This document shows positions 32,847 through 41,089 of a stretch of 64,000 nt of DNA, piece by piece; position 1 is the stretch's first letter; each line of letters opens with the position of its first letter. The DNA comes from UBA6022 sp032154105. Its GTDB lineage: Bacteria; Patescibacteriota; Saccharimonadia; Saccharimonadales; Saccharimonadaceae. The DNA lies in assembly GCA_032154105.1 (NCBI GenBank), contig JALDYI010000002.1, positions 95,237 to 159,236 on the forward strand. Reading direction: 5' to 3'. The notes under the pieces were generated by a model. It ran no database searches. It was not told where the DNA came from and saw only the letters and a program-made list of their open reading frames with translations. A program made the position numbers and the translations under genes.

Positions 32847-33050
32847 CTACTTCTTTTGACTCTTGCTCTTGGCTGCTGGAGTGGCTTTTTTTGGTTGCCA
32901 TGCTAGCAAGAAGTAGACAATTGCAGCCGCTAGAATGGCAATGATAATACTAGCACCGATAATGACTGGCATGCAGTGGTCAATTGCACTGACTGTTTCT
33001 GTTGAGGTTATTGCGCGTGTGTGTTCTGCGTGGGCGAGTATTGTAAGCAT
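32847..33050 (-). CDS. Small single-pass membrane protein
   Basis: A 67-residue protein with an outside N-terminal segment containing His and Cys, one strong membrane helix (VIIGASIIIAILAAAIVYFLL, about 29-50), and a Lys-rich cytoplasmic tail (KKATPAAKSKSQKK). Function unknown. A TGA-TATACT extended -10 box lies 6 nt before the ATG. Confidence 0.65.
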   Translation of the reverse strand: MLTILAHAEHTRAITSTETVSAIDHCMPVIIGASIIIAILAAAIVYFLLAWQPKKATPAAKSKSQKK

Positions 33051-33056
33051 TCTTTG

Positions 33057-33062
33057 AGTATA
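33057..33062 (-). promoter_or_regulatory. Extended -10 box of small membrane protein gene
   Basis: TGA-TATACT on the minus strand, 6 nt before the ATG at 33050. Confidence 0.6.
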
Positions 33063-33100
33063 TCATGACGCTTATGATTGATTGGGTGATAGATATGAAA

Positions 33101-33145
33101 GCACCCTCGGTCGAGGGGCTTTCGCCGTCCTTTCACGAGGGTGTG
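33101..33145 (-). terminator. Probable terminator region
   Basis: CCCTCG-GT-CGAGGG hairpin and a second complementary CGAGGGTG downstream; in the minus direction the first hairpin is followed by a short T-rich stretch. It probably ends the transcript of the gene at 33225-33479. Confidence 0.5.
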
Positions 33146-33224
33146 GTAGTTTGTCGCTCGGATCGTTTGATGCGTAGCCCGGAGCGGTTGTTGGTTTAAG
33201 CCGAAGAGCAGAGAAGATCGAAGA

Positions 33225-33479
33225 TTAGTCTTCGATCATTTCCTCGCGTTCGATGATCAAACCTTCATGCTCCGTTATCATCGAGCGCGCAACGTCTACG
33301 CAGCTGGGCGCCAGCACCCGTACCTCAAACGTTCCATCGGGCTCCTGGATGTAGCCGATGCCTGGCGGGCATGTGATGAATGCGCCGGCAATTTGGAGTG
33401 TTTCATCCGCATGCTGAATCCGACGCAGTGGATTGGGTTCGTTCTCGGGAACTCGAATGTAAAATCGTGTCCATGACAT
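33225..33479 (-). CDS. Small hypothetical protein
   Basis: An 84-residue acidic protein (starts MSWTRFYIRVPENEPNPL, ends EREEMIED) with no recognised family. The ATG at 33479 has GGAGGC 5 nt upstream, so the longer frame to 33548 is not needed. A perfect inverted repeat (TGCATC / GATGCA, 6-nt spacer) lies upstream near 33518-33535 and may be an operator or leader hairpin. Confidence 0.55.
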   Translation of the reverse strand: MSWTRFYIRVPENEPNPLRRIQHADETLQIAGAFITCPPGIGYIQEPDGTFEVRVLAPSCVDVARSMITEHEGLIIEREEMIED

Positions 33480-33585
33480 TATTGCCTCCGGGGGCGGTGA
33501 TCGTAGTGACAATACTGCATCCTTGCTGATGCAAGAACTGTCAATCATAATAACATATTATTCAAATAAATCAATTAGATATGCT

Positions 33586-34140
33586 TCAGGAAAGATGGAG
33601 TTTCTCTCTTATTTTTTCAAGTAGTTCTGGAAACTGAGTCGTTTTTTGATCATAGCCAAAGTGACCTCGTTCGTTAAACTCAAAATACTCGGCGCTAAGC
33701 ATTTCTTTTATTAATCGAGGCTCGTCGATAGGTATGTATGGGTCGTCGGTCGAAGCAAATAGTAACGTCCAAGGGGTATGCTCTTTTACAGCCTGCCAGT
33801 TCCAGGGTTTATCAAAGTAGCCGCTCGCTTTTTCGTCGTCATAGCCAAGGTCGGTATAGTATGTCCCGACAAGGACGAGACCGGCGAGCTCATTCGTCTC
33901 GGCGTATCTGGTTGCCGCTATTGCCCCTGACGAATGACCTACTAGGATCGTATTTTTATCGGCTTTGATTACATTGGCTATATACGGCAGCCATTCGCTT
34001 GATTTTGCTTCGATGGGATCCGGTAAGTTGGGTGTTTCGCATGTAACACCAAGCTCTTCAAGTTTACATCTAAGCCAAGGAAACCAATTGTCTTGGCCCG
34101 ATCCCCCGCCGTTGCCGTGAAGCAAAACTACTCGTGTCAT
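33586..34140 (-). CDS. RBBP9/YdeN-type serine hydrolase
   Basis: A 184-residue compact alpha/beta hydrolase. Visible: LLHGNGGGSGQDNWFPWL at the N-terminus, nucleophile Ser in VGHSSGAIAATRYAE, an Asp in FASTDDPYIP, and the catalytic His in NERGHFGYD. The size, lack of cap domain and HGNG...W pattern fit the RBBP9/YdeN family; substrates of that family are poorly defined. TACAAT is 6 nt before the ATG. Confidence 0.85.
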   Translation of the reverse strand: MTRVVLLHGNGGGSGQDNWFPWLRCKLEELGVTCETPNLPDPIEAKSSEWLPYIANVIKADKNTILVGHSSGAIAATRYAETNELAGLVLVGTYYTDLGYDDEKASGYFDKPWNWQAVKEHTPWTLLFASTDDPYIPIDEPRLIKEMLSAEYFEFNERGHFGYDQKTTQFPELLEKIREKLHLS

Positions 34141-34146
34141 GGGTGT

Positions 34147-34152
34147 ATTGTA
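34147..34152 (-). promoter_or_regulatory. -10 box of RBBP9-like gene
   Basis: TACAAT on the minus strand, 6 nt before the ATG at 34140. Confidence 0.6.
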
Positions 34153-34180
34153 GCAGATGAGGAGATGGAGCGTGTATGTA

Positions 34181-34209
34181 TTGACGATTTTATAAATAGG
34201 TTGTATAGT
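34181..34209 (+). promoter_or_regulatory. Sigma-70-type promoter
   Basis: TTGACG (34181-34186), 17-nt spacer, TATAGT (34204-34209). It drives the hypothetical gene at 34274 with a leader of about 60 nt. Confidence 0.65.
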
Positions 34210-34273
34210 CTGTCTTAGCTTATTGCATATCCATTCGGTGCGTAATAGTGTGCACCTCTACGAAAGTGGTTCA

Positions 34274-34627
34274 ATGAACATCTTTACTATGATCATACGC
34301 CGCAGTGACACAACCTTTGTGCCACTGCAGAATGTCCGTTATGCATCCATGGCGGTTGTCATATTCGCGACACGACGAGACGAAAAGAAGTATCTTCGGG
34401 CCGGGTTGCATCACGAGCCTGGTGTCATGCAGGGTGTTGAGCCTCATGCGGAGAAATACCGGGCTTTTAACCTGTTGGTCGACGGAAACGAAATGATCGG
34501 TAGGATTATCGAAAAACGGTATTTGCGCTCTGTTGTCGGCGAGCCTCGGCCAACTATGCTGGTTGAGTGCCATCCCCGCCGCAGTGGTGCTGCACCAGTT
34601 GTTCATGTGACGATTCCATTTCCTTAG
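34274..34627 (+). CDS. Hypothetical protein
   Basis: A 117-residue protein with a strand-rich N-terminus (MNIFTMIIRRSDTTFVPL, MAVVIFATRRDEKKYL) and a basic C-terminal half. I do not recognise it. The ATG at 34274 is taken as start; a TTG at 34223 would add 17 residues. The ribosome binding site is weak. Confidence 0.5.
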   Translation: MNIFTMIIRRSDTTFVPLQNVRYASMAVVIFATRRDEKKYLRAGLHHEPGVMQGVEPHAEKYRAFNLLVDGNEMIGRIIEKRYLRSVVGEPRPTMLVECHPRRSGAAPVVHVTIPFP

Positions 34628-34689
34628 CGAGAGAGCGTGGCGCAAGCTCATCGAAATATTCCGCCGATTCGGTTCAGACTGACGACCTA

Positions 34690-34710
34690 CAAGCTAGGTC
34701 GGATGCGCCT
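34690..34710. repeat. Hairpin downstream of hypothetical gene
   Basis: CGACCTA / TAGGTCG arms with a short loop in a 160-bp non-coding stretch (34628-34789); possibly a terminator. Nothing else was recognised there. Confidence 0.35.
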
Positions 34711-34789
34711 AGAGTCAGTTTGGACCATTTCGGTGGGCTATTTCTTTTTACGTATATACTTTATGAAAAAGAGTCGAGATGCGTCCTGG

Positions 34790-35005
34790 CTATTGGCGGT
34801 GTTGTCGAATTAATGTATTTAGCTTGTAGCCAACAACAACACCCCATACACTACTGGCGAGTGTATTTGCGTACGTCAATGCACCAGTGTCGCCACCTAA
34901 ATTCATGATAGTAAACCCAAGAATAAGCGCAAAGACGCTACTTATGAGACTTGCAATAAGTAAAGTGATAAAAAGTTCGAGTGTAAATTTTGCTTTATTC
35001 TTCAT
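34790..35005 (-). CDS. Small two-helix membrane protein
   Basis: A 71-residue protein with hydrophobic helices at about 8-32 (LELFITLLIASLISSVFALIL) and 42-60 (TYANTLASSVWGVVVGYKL) and a basic C-terminus. Function unknown. TATTAT lies 8 nt before the ATG (35014-35019), fitting the leaderless pattern. Confidence 0.6.
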   Translation of the reverse strand: MKNKAKFTLELFITLLIASLISSVFALILGFTIMNLGGDTGALTYANTLASSVWGVVVGYKLNTLIRQHRQ

Positions 35006-35150
35006 ATGAGATGATAATACTCTTGCTCGGCTTTCATTTCAATGAGATGCCGCGATGCCACGTTTCATGAAGAGGTGAAGAAATGTCCTGTCATGTATGG
35101 TCCGGGGATTTTCCTGGCGAGTGTAAGCTAATATTTAATAAAATATAGAA

Positions 35151-35177
35151 TTAGCACTCTTGACATGAGAGTGCCAG
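35151..35177 (+). promoter_or_regulatory. CIRCE operator (HrcA site) of hsp20
   Basis: TTAGCACTC-N9-GAGTGCCAG. The left arm is a perfect CIRCE half-site and the right arm matches at 7 of 9 positions, with the exact 9-nt spacing. It overlaps the -35 hexamer, so HrcA should repress hsp20 until heat or misfolding stress. Confidence 0.85.
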
Positions 35178-35189
35178 ATTTACTATAAT
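35160..35189 (+). promoter_or_regulatory. hsp20 promoter
   Basis: TTGACA (35160-35165), 18-nt spacer, TATAAT (35184-35189): both hexamers perfect. The leader has an AGAAGGAGG ribosome binding site. Confidence 0.85.
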
Positions 35190-35245
35190 TACATATAGAA
35201 AAGGTATCCCCTTTTCGTTAACAAGTCAAATAGAAGGAGGTTATT

Positions 35246-35668
35246 ATGAGTAACTTAATCAAATTTGATCCGTTTGCGGAAATCCAGGCCTTGCAGAAGC
35301 AATTCTTCTCAGATGATTGGTTTTCTCCAATTAAATCAATGCAAATGCCAACGACTGACGTCTATACAACAAAAGACGACAAAGAGCTTCATGTAGAGGC
35401 ACATCTGCCGAATTTTGAGCAGAAAGACATTAGTATCAATGTCGACAAGGGCAACCTCATTATTCGCGCCGAACGCCACGAGCAAGAAAAGGATAAAGAT
35501 AAAAAATATATTGTCCGGGAAAGTTCGAGTAGTTTCTATCGTAGCATTCGCCTGCCCGAGGCTGCCGACGAAGATTCAATTAAGGCAAAAATGGTCGATG
35601 GAGTTCTGAAAGTCTCAGTAAACTTCAAGGAGCTGCCAAAGCCAAAGCAAATAACTATTGAGGCATAG
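35246..35668 (+). CDS. hsp20: Hsp20/alpha-crystallin small heat-shock protein
   Basis: A 140-residue ATP-independent holdase that binds unfolding proteins. The alpha-crystallin domain spans about 38-135 (PTTDVYTTKDDKELHVEAHLP, SINVDKGNLIIRAER, RSIRLPEAADEDSIKAKMVDGVLKVSV in part), with a short N-terminal arm and a brief C-terminal tail. A strong promoter with CIRCE site and strong ribosome binding site controls it. Confidence 0.95.
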   Translation: MSNLIKFDPFAEIQALQKQFFSDDWFSPIKSMQMPTTDVYTTKDDKELHVEAHLPNFEQKDISINVDKGNLIIRAERHEQEKDKDKKYIVRESSSSFYRSIRLPEAADEDSIKAKMVDGVLKVSVNFKELPKPKQITIEA

Positions 35669-35680
35669 TGGCTAGACAAA

Positions 35681-35718
35681 GAAAAAAGACTTAGATCAAA
35701 TGACCTAGGTCTTTTTTC
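35681..35718 (+). terminator. Intrinsic terminator of hsp20
   Basis: Imperfect 18-bp stem (GAAAAAAGACTTAGATCA / TGACCTAGGTCTTTTTTC) with T-tract, between hsp20 and the convergent tRNA gene. Confidence 0.8.
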
Positions 35719-35719
35719 A

Positions 35720-35794
35720 TGGCTGGGATGGAGGGGTTCGAACCCCCGAATGCTGGTACCAAAAACCAGTGCCTTACCACTTGGCGACATCCCA
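35720..35794 (-). tRNA. tRNA-Gln (anticodon TTG)
   Basis: 75-nt cloverleaf on the minus strand: acceptor TGGGATG / CATCCCA, anticodon arm CTGGT-TTTTGGT-ACCAG with TTG, T-arm loop TTCGAAC, discriminator G and encoded CCA (35720-35722). Confidence 0.95.
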
Positions 35795-35857
35795 CTATAG
35801 ATGAAAGCTTCGTTAGTATAGCATAAATTGAGTGCTTATTTCCAGTCCTTTTAGGGG

Positions 35858-38383
35858 TTAGCGATGACTTCCCTTATGGAAATAACGCCGACCAATAAAC
35901 TTGTGTATTTCACTCAACAGGATTGGAATGACGAAAGCGATGACACCAGTAATGATCAGGTCGCCGATGGCAACAGGCGCAACGTGAAGTATGCCTTGGA
36001 GTGGTCCAAAGACGGCGAGCATCTGAAGGCCGACGGCAATAGCGAGTCCAATGTAAAATTTGCCATTAAAGACACGAAGTCGCCTGAAGATCGATTCGTA
36101 GTCGCTGCGGGCATTGAATGCATTTGACCACTGCATGACGACAAGTGCGGAGAATGCAATCGTGCTACCGTAGGCGTGGTTGTACTGTGAACTAAAGATT
36201 GCATAGAGTGAGAGTGTAAGCACGGCCATACTGAGGGCGATGAGGATCATGCGACTGATGATGAATCTACTCAGGATAGGTGCGTTGATGCGCTTTGGCT
36301 TATCCTTCATGTTTGACTTCTCGCCCGGCTCAAGGCCTAGTGGGATGACCATAGCGGTGTCCGTAACGAGATTGATCCAGAGGATTTGTACGGTGACGAT
36401 TGGGAGCGGCATACCGATAGCGAGTGCACCGAGCATCGTTAGGACTTCTCCGGAGCTGGTAGACAAAAGATAAAACAGCATGCGGCGAATATTGGCGAAA
36501 ATCGTGCGACCTTCGTGCATGGCATCGATAATACTCCGGAAGTTATCGTCGAGGAGGATGATATCGCCAGCATCCTTTGCGATCTGTGAGCCGCTTCCCA
36601 TTGCAACACCGACGTGTGCGTTGCTTAGTGCCGGCACGTCGTTGACGCCATCACCGGTCATGGCGGTAATATTGTGTTTTTTGAGAAGTGAGAGAATGCG
36701 GTATTTGTGCTCTGGGACTACCCGCGAGAATACTCTGATGTCATGTATGATTTTGTCGAGCTCTTCGTCGCTCATCACACTCATTCGACGACTGTCGAAC
36801 ACCTGGTCACGGTGCGTGACCATCCCAAGCTGGCGACCGATATGATAGGCAGTCTCAAAGTGATCACCGGTGATCATACGCACGGTCACCCCTGCGGAGA
36901 GTGCTGCTGCGATCGCTTTCTTCGCTTCAGGGCGAAGGACGTCGGCTACGGCCACAAAGCCAATAAATTCTAGTTGTGTGCGTTTTGGCAGGCTGGCAAA
37001 ATTGTTTAGTTTCGTGCTGAGTCTTGCCTCAGCGATCGCAATAACCCCATAGCCCTGCCCTGTCAGATGATGAAGCTTGGCGCTCGCCTGTTCGTGCTCA
37101 TTTTCCGTAAGATCGCTGCGAGCAAGCACGTGTTCTGGCGCCCCTTTTACGATGAGGCGATAGCCCGCGCCATCGTGCCAAAGATTACCGCTCATCGCAA
37201 CTGCCTGGTCGAACGGAAGGCTGAGGAGCGGTACGCCCTTAAGCTCGATATCTGCGCCTTCAACAAAGTCGCTCATGGCGGTGTCGAGTGGATCGTGGAC
37301 CTTTCGACCATTTTGGTTGATGGCGTGCGCTAGTATGCGTGAAAATGTCTTATCAGTTCCTTCTGGATGCCAAATTTCCTGGACGGTCAGTTTATTTTTG
37401 GTAAGTGTCCCGGTTTTGTCTGTTGCGATAGTGGTAAGGACGCCAATAGTTTCGATCGCCCGCATCGAGCGCACGAGGGCTTTCTTGGCGGCCATGCGCC
37501 TCATGCCAAGAACGAGCACAACGGAAATTGCCACCGGTAGGCTCTCGGGTACGGCACTTACAGATAGTGCGAGGACAAAACGAAGGCTCTCACCTAGCTC
37601 CATGCCACCGCGCATGGCGAGGGCGAACGCGACAACGGCAACGCCGCCAACGATCGCGATAACATGACTAATAAGCTTATCAATTTTTTTCTGCACAGGG
37701 CTTTCTGTGTTGGTATTTTGGGCGAGTGCTGCTAGTTGGCCAAACTCGGTATTGTTGCCTGTTCCAGTAACCACCGCCGTAACATCGCCAGATACAACAA
37801 ATGACCCCTGGAAGAGTAAGTTGCTACGCTCGTAGATTTCCTTCTTGCCATTTAGTGCGTCTGGCTGCTTGTCGATCGGCACTGATTCACCCGTAAGGAG
37901 CGATTCATCAATCCGTACATTTGCGCCCGTGAGGAATCGGAGGTCGGCCGGAACCTTGTCGCCTTCTCCGAGCGAGATGATGTCACCTGGCACGAGCTGC
38001 GACATGTCGATTTGAACAAGGTGGCCATCACGGAGTGTCTCGACGTTTTGAGCGGTGTGTTTTTGGAGTGAACGCAAAATACGCTCGGTCGAGAAGCGCT
38101 GCACGTAGTAGATGATCGCGCTGACGAACATGATAGCGATGACAATAATAGCGTCAAGTATATCGCCGTGCAGTACGCTGATAACTGCTGCTACAAAGAG
38201 GACGAGCATAAAAATATTTGCAAATGGCTCTATTAGCTTGCGCCAGAGAGGCTCGCCTGTGACACGAATGGTATTCGGGCCGTGGATCTTAAGGCGCTCC
38301 TCCGCCTCGTTATTCGATAGTCCACGTAGCGAGCTATCTAGGTCATTTAGGGTGGCCTGGGCGGAGTGATTGTAGTAAAGCAT
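35858..38383 (-). CDS. P-type cation ATPase, Ca2+-type (P2A-like)
   Basis: An 841-residue ion pump. N-terminal cation-ATPase domain, actuator TGES (ESLLTGESVPIDK), M4 ion-site motif AVPESLPVAISVVLVLG, phosphorylation site ATDKTGTLTKN, nucleotide-binding VKGAPEHVL, and hinge MTGDGVNDVPALSNAHVGVAMG, then four C-terminal helices. The PESLP motif in place of PEGLP/PEGIP is close to Ca2+/Mn2+ pumps (SERCA/PMR1 group); other cations cannot be excluded. TGT-TATAAT lies 7 nt before the ATG. Confidence 0.93.
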   Translation of the reverse strand: MLYYNHSAQATLNDLDSSLRGLSNNEAEERLKIHGPNTIRVTGEPLWRKLIEPFANIFMLVLFVAAVISVLHGDILDAIIVIAIMFVSAIIYYVQRFSTERILRSLQKHTAQNVETLRDGHLVQIDMSQLVPGDIISLGEGDKVPADLRFLTGANVRIDESLLTGESVPIDKQPDALNGKKEIYERSNLLFQGSFVVSGDVTAVVTGTGNNTEFGQLAALAQNTNTESPVQKKIDKLISHVIAIVGGVAVVAFALAMRGGMELGESLRFVLALSVSAVPESLPVAISVVLVLGMRRMAAKKALVRSMRAIETIGVLTTIATDKTGTLTKNKLTVQEIWHPEGTDKTFSRILAHAINQNGRKVHDPLDTAMSDFVEGADIELKGVPLLSLPFDQAVAMSGNLWHDGAGYRLIVKGAPEHVLARSDLTENEHEQASAKLHHLTGQGYGVIAIAEARLSTKLNNFASLPKRTQLEFIGFVAVADVLRPEAKKAIAAALSAGVTVRMITGDHFETAYHIGRQLGMVTHRDQVFDSRRMSVMSDEELDKIIHDIRVFSRVVPEHKYRILSLLKKHNITAMTGDGVNDVPALSNAHVGVAMGSGSQIAKDAGDIILLDDNFRSIIDAMHEGRTIFANIRRMLFYLLSTSSGEVLTMLGALAIGMPLPIVTVQILWINLVTDTAMVIPLGLEPGEKSNMKDKPKRINAPILSRFIISRMILIALSMAVLTLSLYAIFSSQYNHAYGSTIAFSALVVMQWSNAFNARSDYESIFRRLRVFNGKFYIGLAIAVGLQMLAVFGPLQGILHVAPVAIGDLIITGVIAFVIPILLSEIHKFIGRRYFHKGSHR

Positions 38384-38390
38384 TAGTAGT

Positions 38391-38396
38391 ATTATA
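38391..38396 (-). promoter_or_regulatory. Extended -10 box of P-type ATPase gene
   Basis: TGT-TATAAT on the minus strand, 7 nt before the ATG at 38383; it directly follows the greA terminator hairpin. Confidence 0.7.
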
Positions 38397-38403
38397 ACAA
38401 AAT

Positions 38404-38422
38404 ACCCCGCAAAGCGCGGGGT
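38404..38422 (-). terminator. Terminator of greA
   Basis: ACCCCGC / GCGGGGT stem with 5-nt loop, followed on the minus strand by ATTTTGTT. Confidence 0.75.
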
Positions 38423-38447
38423 AAAGTGACAAAGTTGAGATCAGCCT

Positions 38448-38918
38448 CTAGGTGATGCGGACCAGTTGCATCTGTTTAATGCGTGCACCGTTTCCCCAGA
38501 GGATAATATCTTTGATCTGCTTGTCGAGCAGGCTCTTGCCGAGTGGGCTCATGATCGAGATGCGACCATCGCTTGGGTTGGCCTCGATGCTATCGACAAT
38601 AGTGTAGCGTACCATTCGTCCGTTGGTGTCGATAAGATCGACCACGGAGCCAATAGCCACCTTGAGTCGCTCGCGTTTGCTCGGATATAGCTTTGCCTGT
38701 GACAGATGCTGCTTCTTGTCGGCGAGCTCGCTCTCGAGTATCTCAAGTTGTGCAAGCTTCTCGGTGCGATCTAACCGTTCGTCGTGGCCATCGGTCTTGT
38801 CGAGCTCCCTCAGGCTACTGAGTGCCGATGCGACATCTCTCTCGAGCCGACTGACCTGCTTCTTAATTTCTTTCATTCCCTTTTTACTCAAATACAATGT
38901 TTTCGCAGTGGTGTTCAT
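38448..38918 (-). CDS. greA: Transcription elongation factor GreA
   Basis: A 156-residue RNA polymerase cleavage factor that rescues backtracked complexes. The N-terminal coiled coil (about 8-80; LSKKGMKEIKKQVSRLERDV, ERLDRTEKLAQLEILESEL) carries acidic residues at its tip, and the C-terminal FKBP-like domain has VDLIDTNGRMVRYTIVDS and ISIMSPLGKSLLDKQIKD. A strong AAGGAGGGG site precedes the ATG. The coiled coil sequence is divergent. Confidence 0.88.
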   Translation of the reverse strand: MNTTAKTLYLSKKGMKEIKKQVSRLERDVASALSSLRELDKTDGHDERLDRTEKLAQLEILESELADKKQHLSQAKLYPSKRERLKVAIGSVVDLIDTNGRMVRYTIVDSIEANPSDGRISIMSPLGKSLLDKQIKDIILWGNGARIKQMQLVRIT

Positions 38919-39007
38919 AATACCCCTCCTTTTGTCTTTTTATAGTAGCGATTGAAACTTTTAATCTTACTACGGGTCTAGTATGTCAAATGAAACTGAG
39001 TGAAGTC

Positions 39008-39679
39008 TTAAGTTTGGATAATTGCACCATCTTTTAATGTAAATGTGCGATCAGTTTTGCCGGCGATATCAAGATCGTGCGTCACGGCGATGATTGTTGT
39101 ATTTTCACTCCTGCTAAGTGTGTGCAGGAGGTCAAAAATCTTTTTGCCCGTCTCGCTATCTAAATTACCAGTTGGCTCATCGGCGAGAATAACGGCTGGC
39201 CGGTTTGCGAGCGCGCGGGCAATACTGACGCGTTGTTGCTGACCGCCACTGAGCCGGGCGGGCTTCCGGAGCTGTTGGTCCTCTTCTATGCCTACTTCAT
39301 TCAGTAATTCTGCCGCCCTATCCTGTCGTTCATTTCTTGGCGTGCCGCCAAACTCGAGAGCTAGCATGACATTTTCGATGGCCGAGAGGTTTGGGATGAG
39401 ATTATAGTGCTGGAACACAAATCCTATCTTGTGGGCACGATACTTTGTCTGCTCTGATGCTGAGAGTTTGGCAATATCGACACCATCGACCATGATTTGC
39501 CCACTCGTTGGCGTATCGAGCGCCCCGAGTAGACTAAGGAGGGTGCTTTTGCCACTCCCGCTCTTGCCAATGATTGAGGCAAATTCACCTGTCTCGACAG
39601 TGAACGATACGTCACGTAAGGCATGTACTGTGCCGTGGCTTGCTTGAAATGATTTTGAGAGTTGTGAAACGTGTAGCAT
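39008..39679 (-). CDS. MacB/LolD-type ABC transporter ATPase
   Basis: A 223-residue ABC ATPase of the MacB/LolD/FtsE group. Walker A GKSGSGKSTLLSLLG, Q-loop FVFQHYNLIPNLSAIENV, signature ARLSGGQQQRVSIARAL, Walker B VILADEPTGNLDSETG, H-loop AVTHDLDIA. It lies 9 nt after its FtsX-like permease and belongs to the operon that starts with the response regulator. Probable export or mechanotransmission system for peptides or drugs. Confidence 0.93.
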   Translation of the reverse strand: MLHVSQLSKSFQASHGTVHALRDVSFTVETGEFASIIGKSGSGKSTLLSLLGALDTPTSGQIMVDGVDIAKLSASEQTKYRAHKIGFVFQHYNLIPNLSAIENVMLALEFGGTPRNERQDRAAELLNEVGIEEDQQLRKPARLSGGQQQRVSIARALANRPAVILADEPTGNLDSETGKKIFDLLHTLSRSENTTIIAVTHDLDIAGKTDRTFTLKDGAIIQT

Positions 39680-39688
39680 AAGATCTCC

Positions 39689-41047
39689 TTATTCTGTCCT
39701 TAATACTTCTGCTGGTCGGATACGTGAGATGAACCATGCCGGAATAGCACTGCCGACAATAGCGATAAGCAGAATTACGCCGGTGCTCAGAGCAAATGTT
39801 TGAGGCGAGAGCGTGCTTGTGACTTGTCGGATATTCGCATTTAGCTGTCCAGCTAGTTGCATATTTCCTGGTCGGCCTGGTCCGCCCATGCCGCTCGTTC
39901 GACCAGTTGTCTGTGCGCTGGAGATTGATTGATTATTTACGAGCGACTGTGTCATTGGACCGCTCACAAGGACGCCAAGCCCAAGCCCGACGATCGCACT
40001 GACGACTGTAAGTGTGAGTGCCTCGCTCATGAATTGACCGACTACTTTTGTCGTGTTGCCACCAATTGCTTTAATGACTCCGATCTCACGCCGTCTTTCG
40101 CGTACAATCATGACCATCGCAAGCAGTATAATAATCGCTCCAGCTATGGCCGCCGCAATAACACCTGTAAGTGCAAGACTGGCAATACCTTCGAGAGGTT
40201 CAAGACTGCTGGCAATCTGCTCCTCTTGGCTGGTAACATCTGCCTTGTCTCCGAGGTTTGATTTGAGTGCTGCTACAGTCGCACTGACGTTATCGCTACT
40301 ATCAACGACAGCAGTAACATTGCTCACCGCGCCAGCCTGGTCTGTTAACGCTTGGACGGTCGAGAGCGGCATGACGATACTACTGTTTTGGAAGGTGTTT
40401 GTCGTGTCGTAGATACCTTTGATTGTGATAGTCGTTTCGTAGGCGGTAAATGTGTCACCGACTGAAAGGCCGTTTTTCTCTGCAAGTGTTTTGCCGACCA
40501 ACGCGATGTTGTCGTTACTATGGCCATCGATCATAGTCCCGCTCGTAAGCTTACTTTCTGGAATGATAGACGTTGGCGAGTCTGAGCCGGTGACGCTCGT
40601 GCGAGGGGTTGGTGCTGGTCGCGTGGCAACATCCGTTGTTGCCTCGCCTTCCATCATTGGCGTTGATTCGGTGCTTTGTTCGAAGCGCTGCTGGCGTTGT
40701 CCAAATCCACCAAGCTCAAGCGAGGGCATCAGGCTGGTGTCGTCGCTGCCAAGTTGGTCGGTCAGGCTGGCGCTTGTTTGGGAAACGTGAGCGGTTGACT
40801 TGATTGCTGCAAGTTCGGTACTCGTGAGTGCATTACCGCTCCCCATTCCACCTTGAATGCCTGCGGGGTTGATAGTGATGTTCGTGGCCGTAGTTGCTTT
40901 TAGTTCGGCAATTTTCGTTTCGACGCTACCGCGTGCAACGAGCATCGCAAGGACGAGTCCTATACTGATTGCCAGCATGAAAATGATCGCGCCCGATCTC
41001 ATCGGGCTTCGTAATGTGTTTCGTATGCCTCGCGACAATACATTCAT
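39689..41047 (-). CDS. MacB/FtsX-type ABC permease
   Basis: A 452-residue membrane protein: one N-terminal helix (IIFMLAISIGLVLAMLVA), a large extracytoplasmic domain (about 35-290, with a Gly/Met/Gln/Thr-rich insert), and three C-terminal helices (LTGVIAAAIAGAIIILLAMVM, EALTLTVVSAIVGLGLGVLV, LSTGVILLIAIVGSAIPAWF). Start ATG at 41047 with CAGGAGAA upstream; that site is inside a hairpin stem. Partner of the ATPase at 39008-39679. Confidence 0.9.
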   Translation of the reverse strand: MNVLSRGIRNTLRSPMRSGAIIFMLAISIGLVLAMLVARGSVETKIAELKATTATNITINPAGIQGGMGSGNALTSTELAAIKSTAHVSQTSASLTDQLGSDDTSLMPSLELGGFGQRQQRFEQSTESTPMMEGEATTDVATRPAPTPRTSVTGSDSPTSIIPESKLTSGTMIDGHSNDNIALVGKTLAEKNGLSVGDTFTAYETTITIKGIYDTTNTFQNSSIVMPLSTVQALTDQAGAVSNVTAVVDSSDNVSATVAALKSNLGDKADVTSQEEQIASSLEPLEGIASLALTGVIAAAIAGAIIILLAMVMIVRERRREIGVIKAIGGNTTKVVGQFMSEALTLTVVSAIVGLGLGVLVSGPMTQSLVNNQSISSAQTTGRTSGMGGPGRPGNMQLAGQLNANIRQVTSTLSPQTFALSTGVILLIAIVGSAIPAWFISRIRPAEVLRTE

Positions 41048-41053
41048 ATGGTT

Positions 41054-41081
41054 CTCCTGTTAAATATGGTTCTAACAGGAG
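41054..41081 (-). promoter_or_regulatory. Hairpin covering the permease ribosome binding site
   Basis: CTCCTGTTA (41054-41062) and TAACAGGAG (41073-41081) form a perfect 9-bp stem. On the minus-strand mRNA the 3' arm contains the AGGAG site of the permease gene, so initiation should need the hairpin to be opened. Confidence 0.65.
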
Positions 41082-41089
41082 TGTACGTT

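Noticed and set aside
33093..33197. 34-codon frame on the plus strand starting MKAPSVEGLS
   Set aside because: It lacks a ribosome binding site and runs through the probable terminator hairpin of the opposite-strand gene; the peptide looks random.
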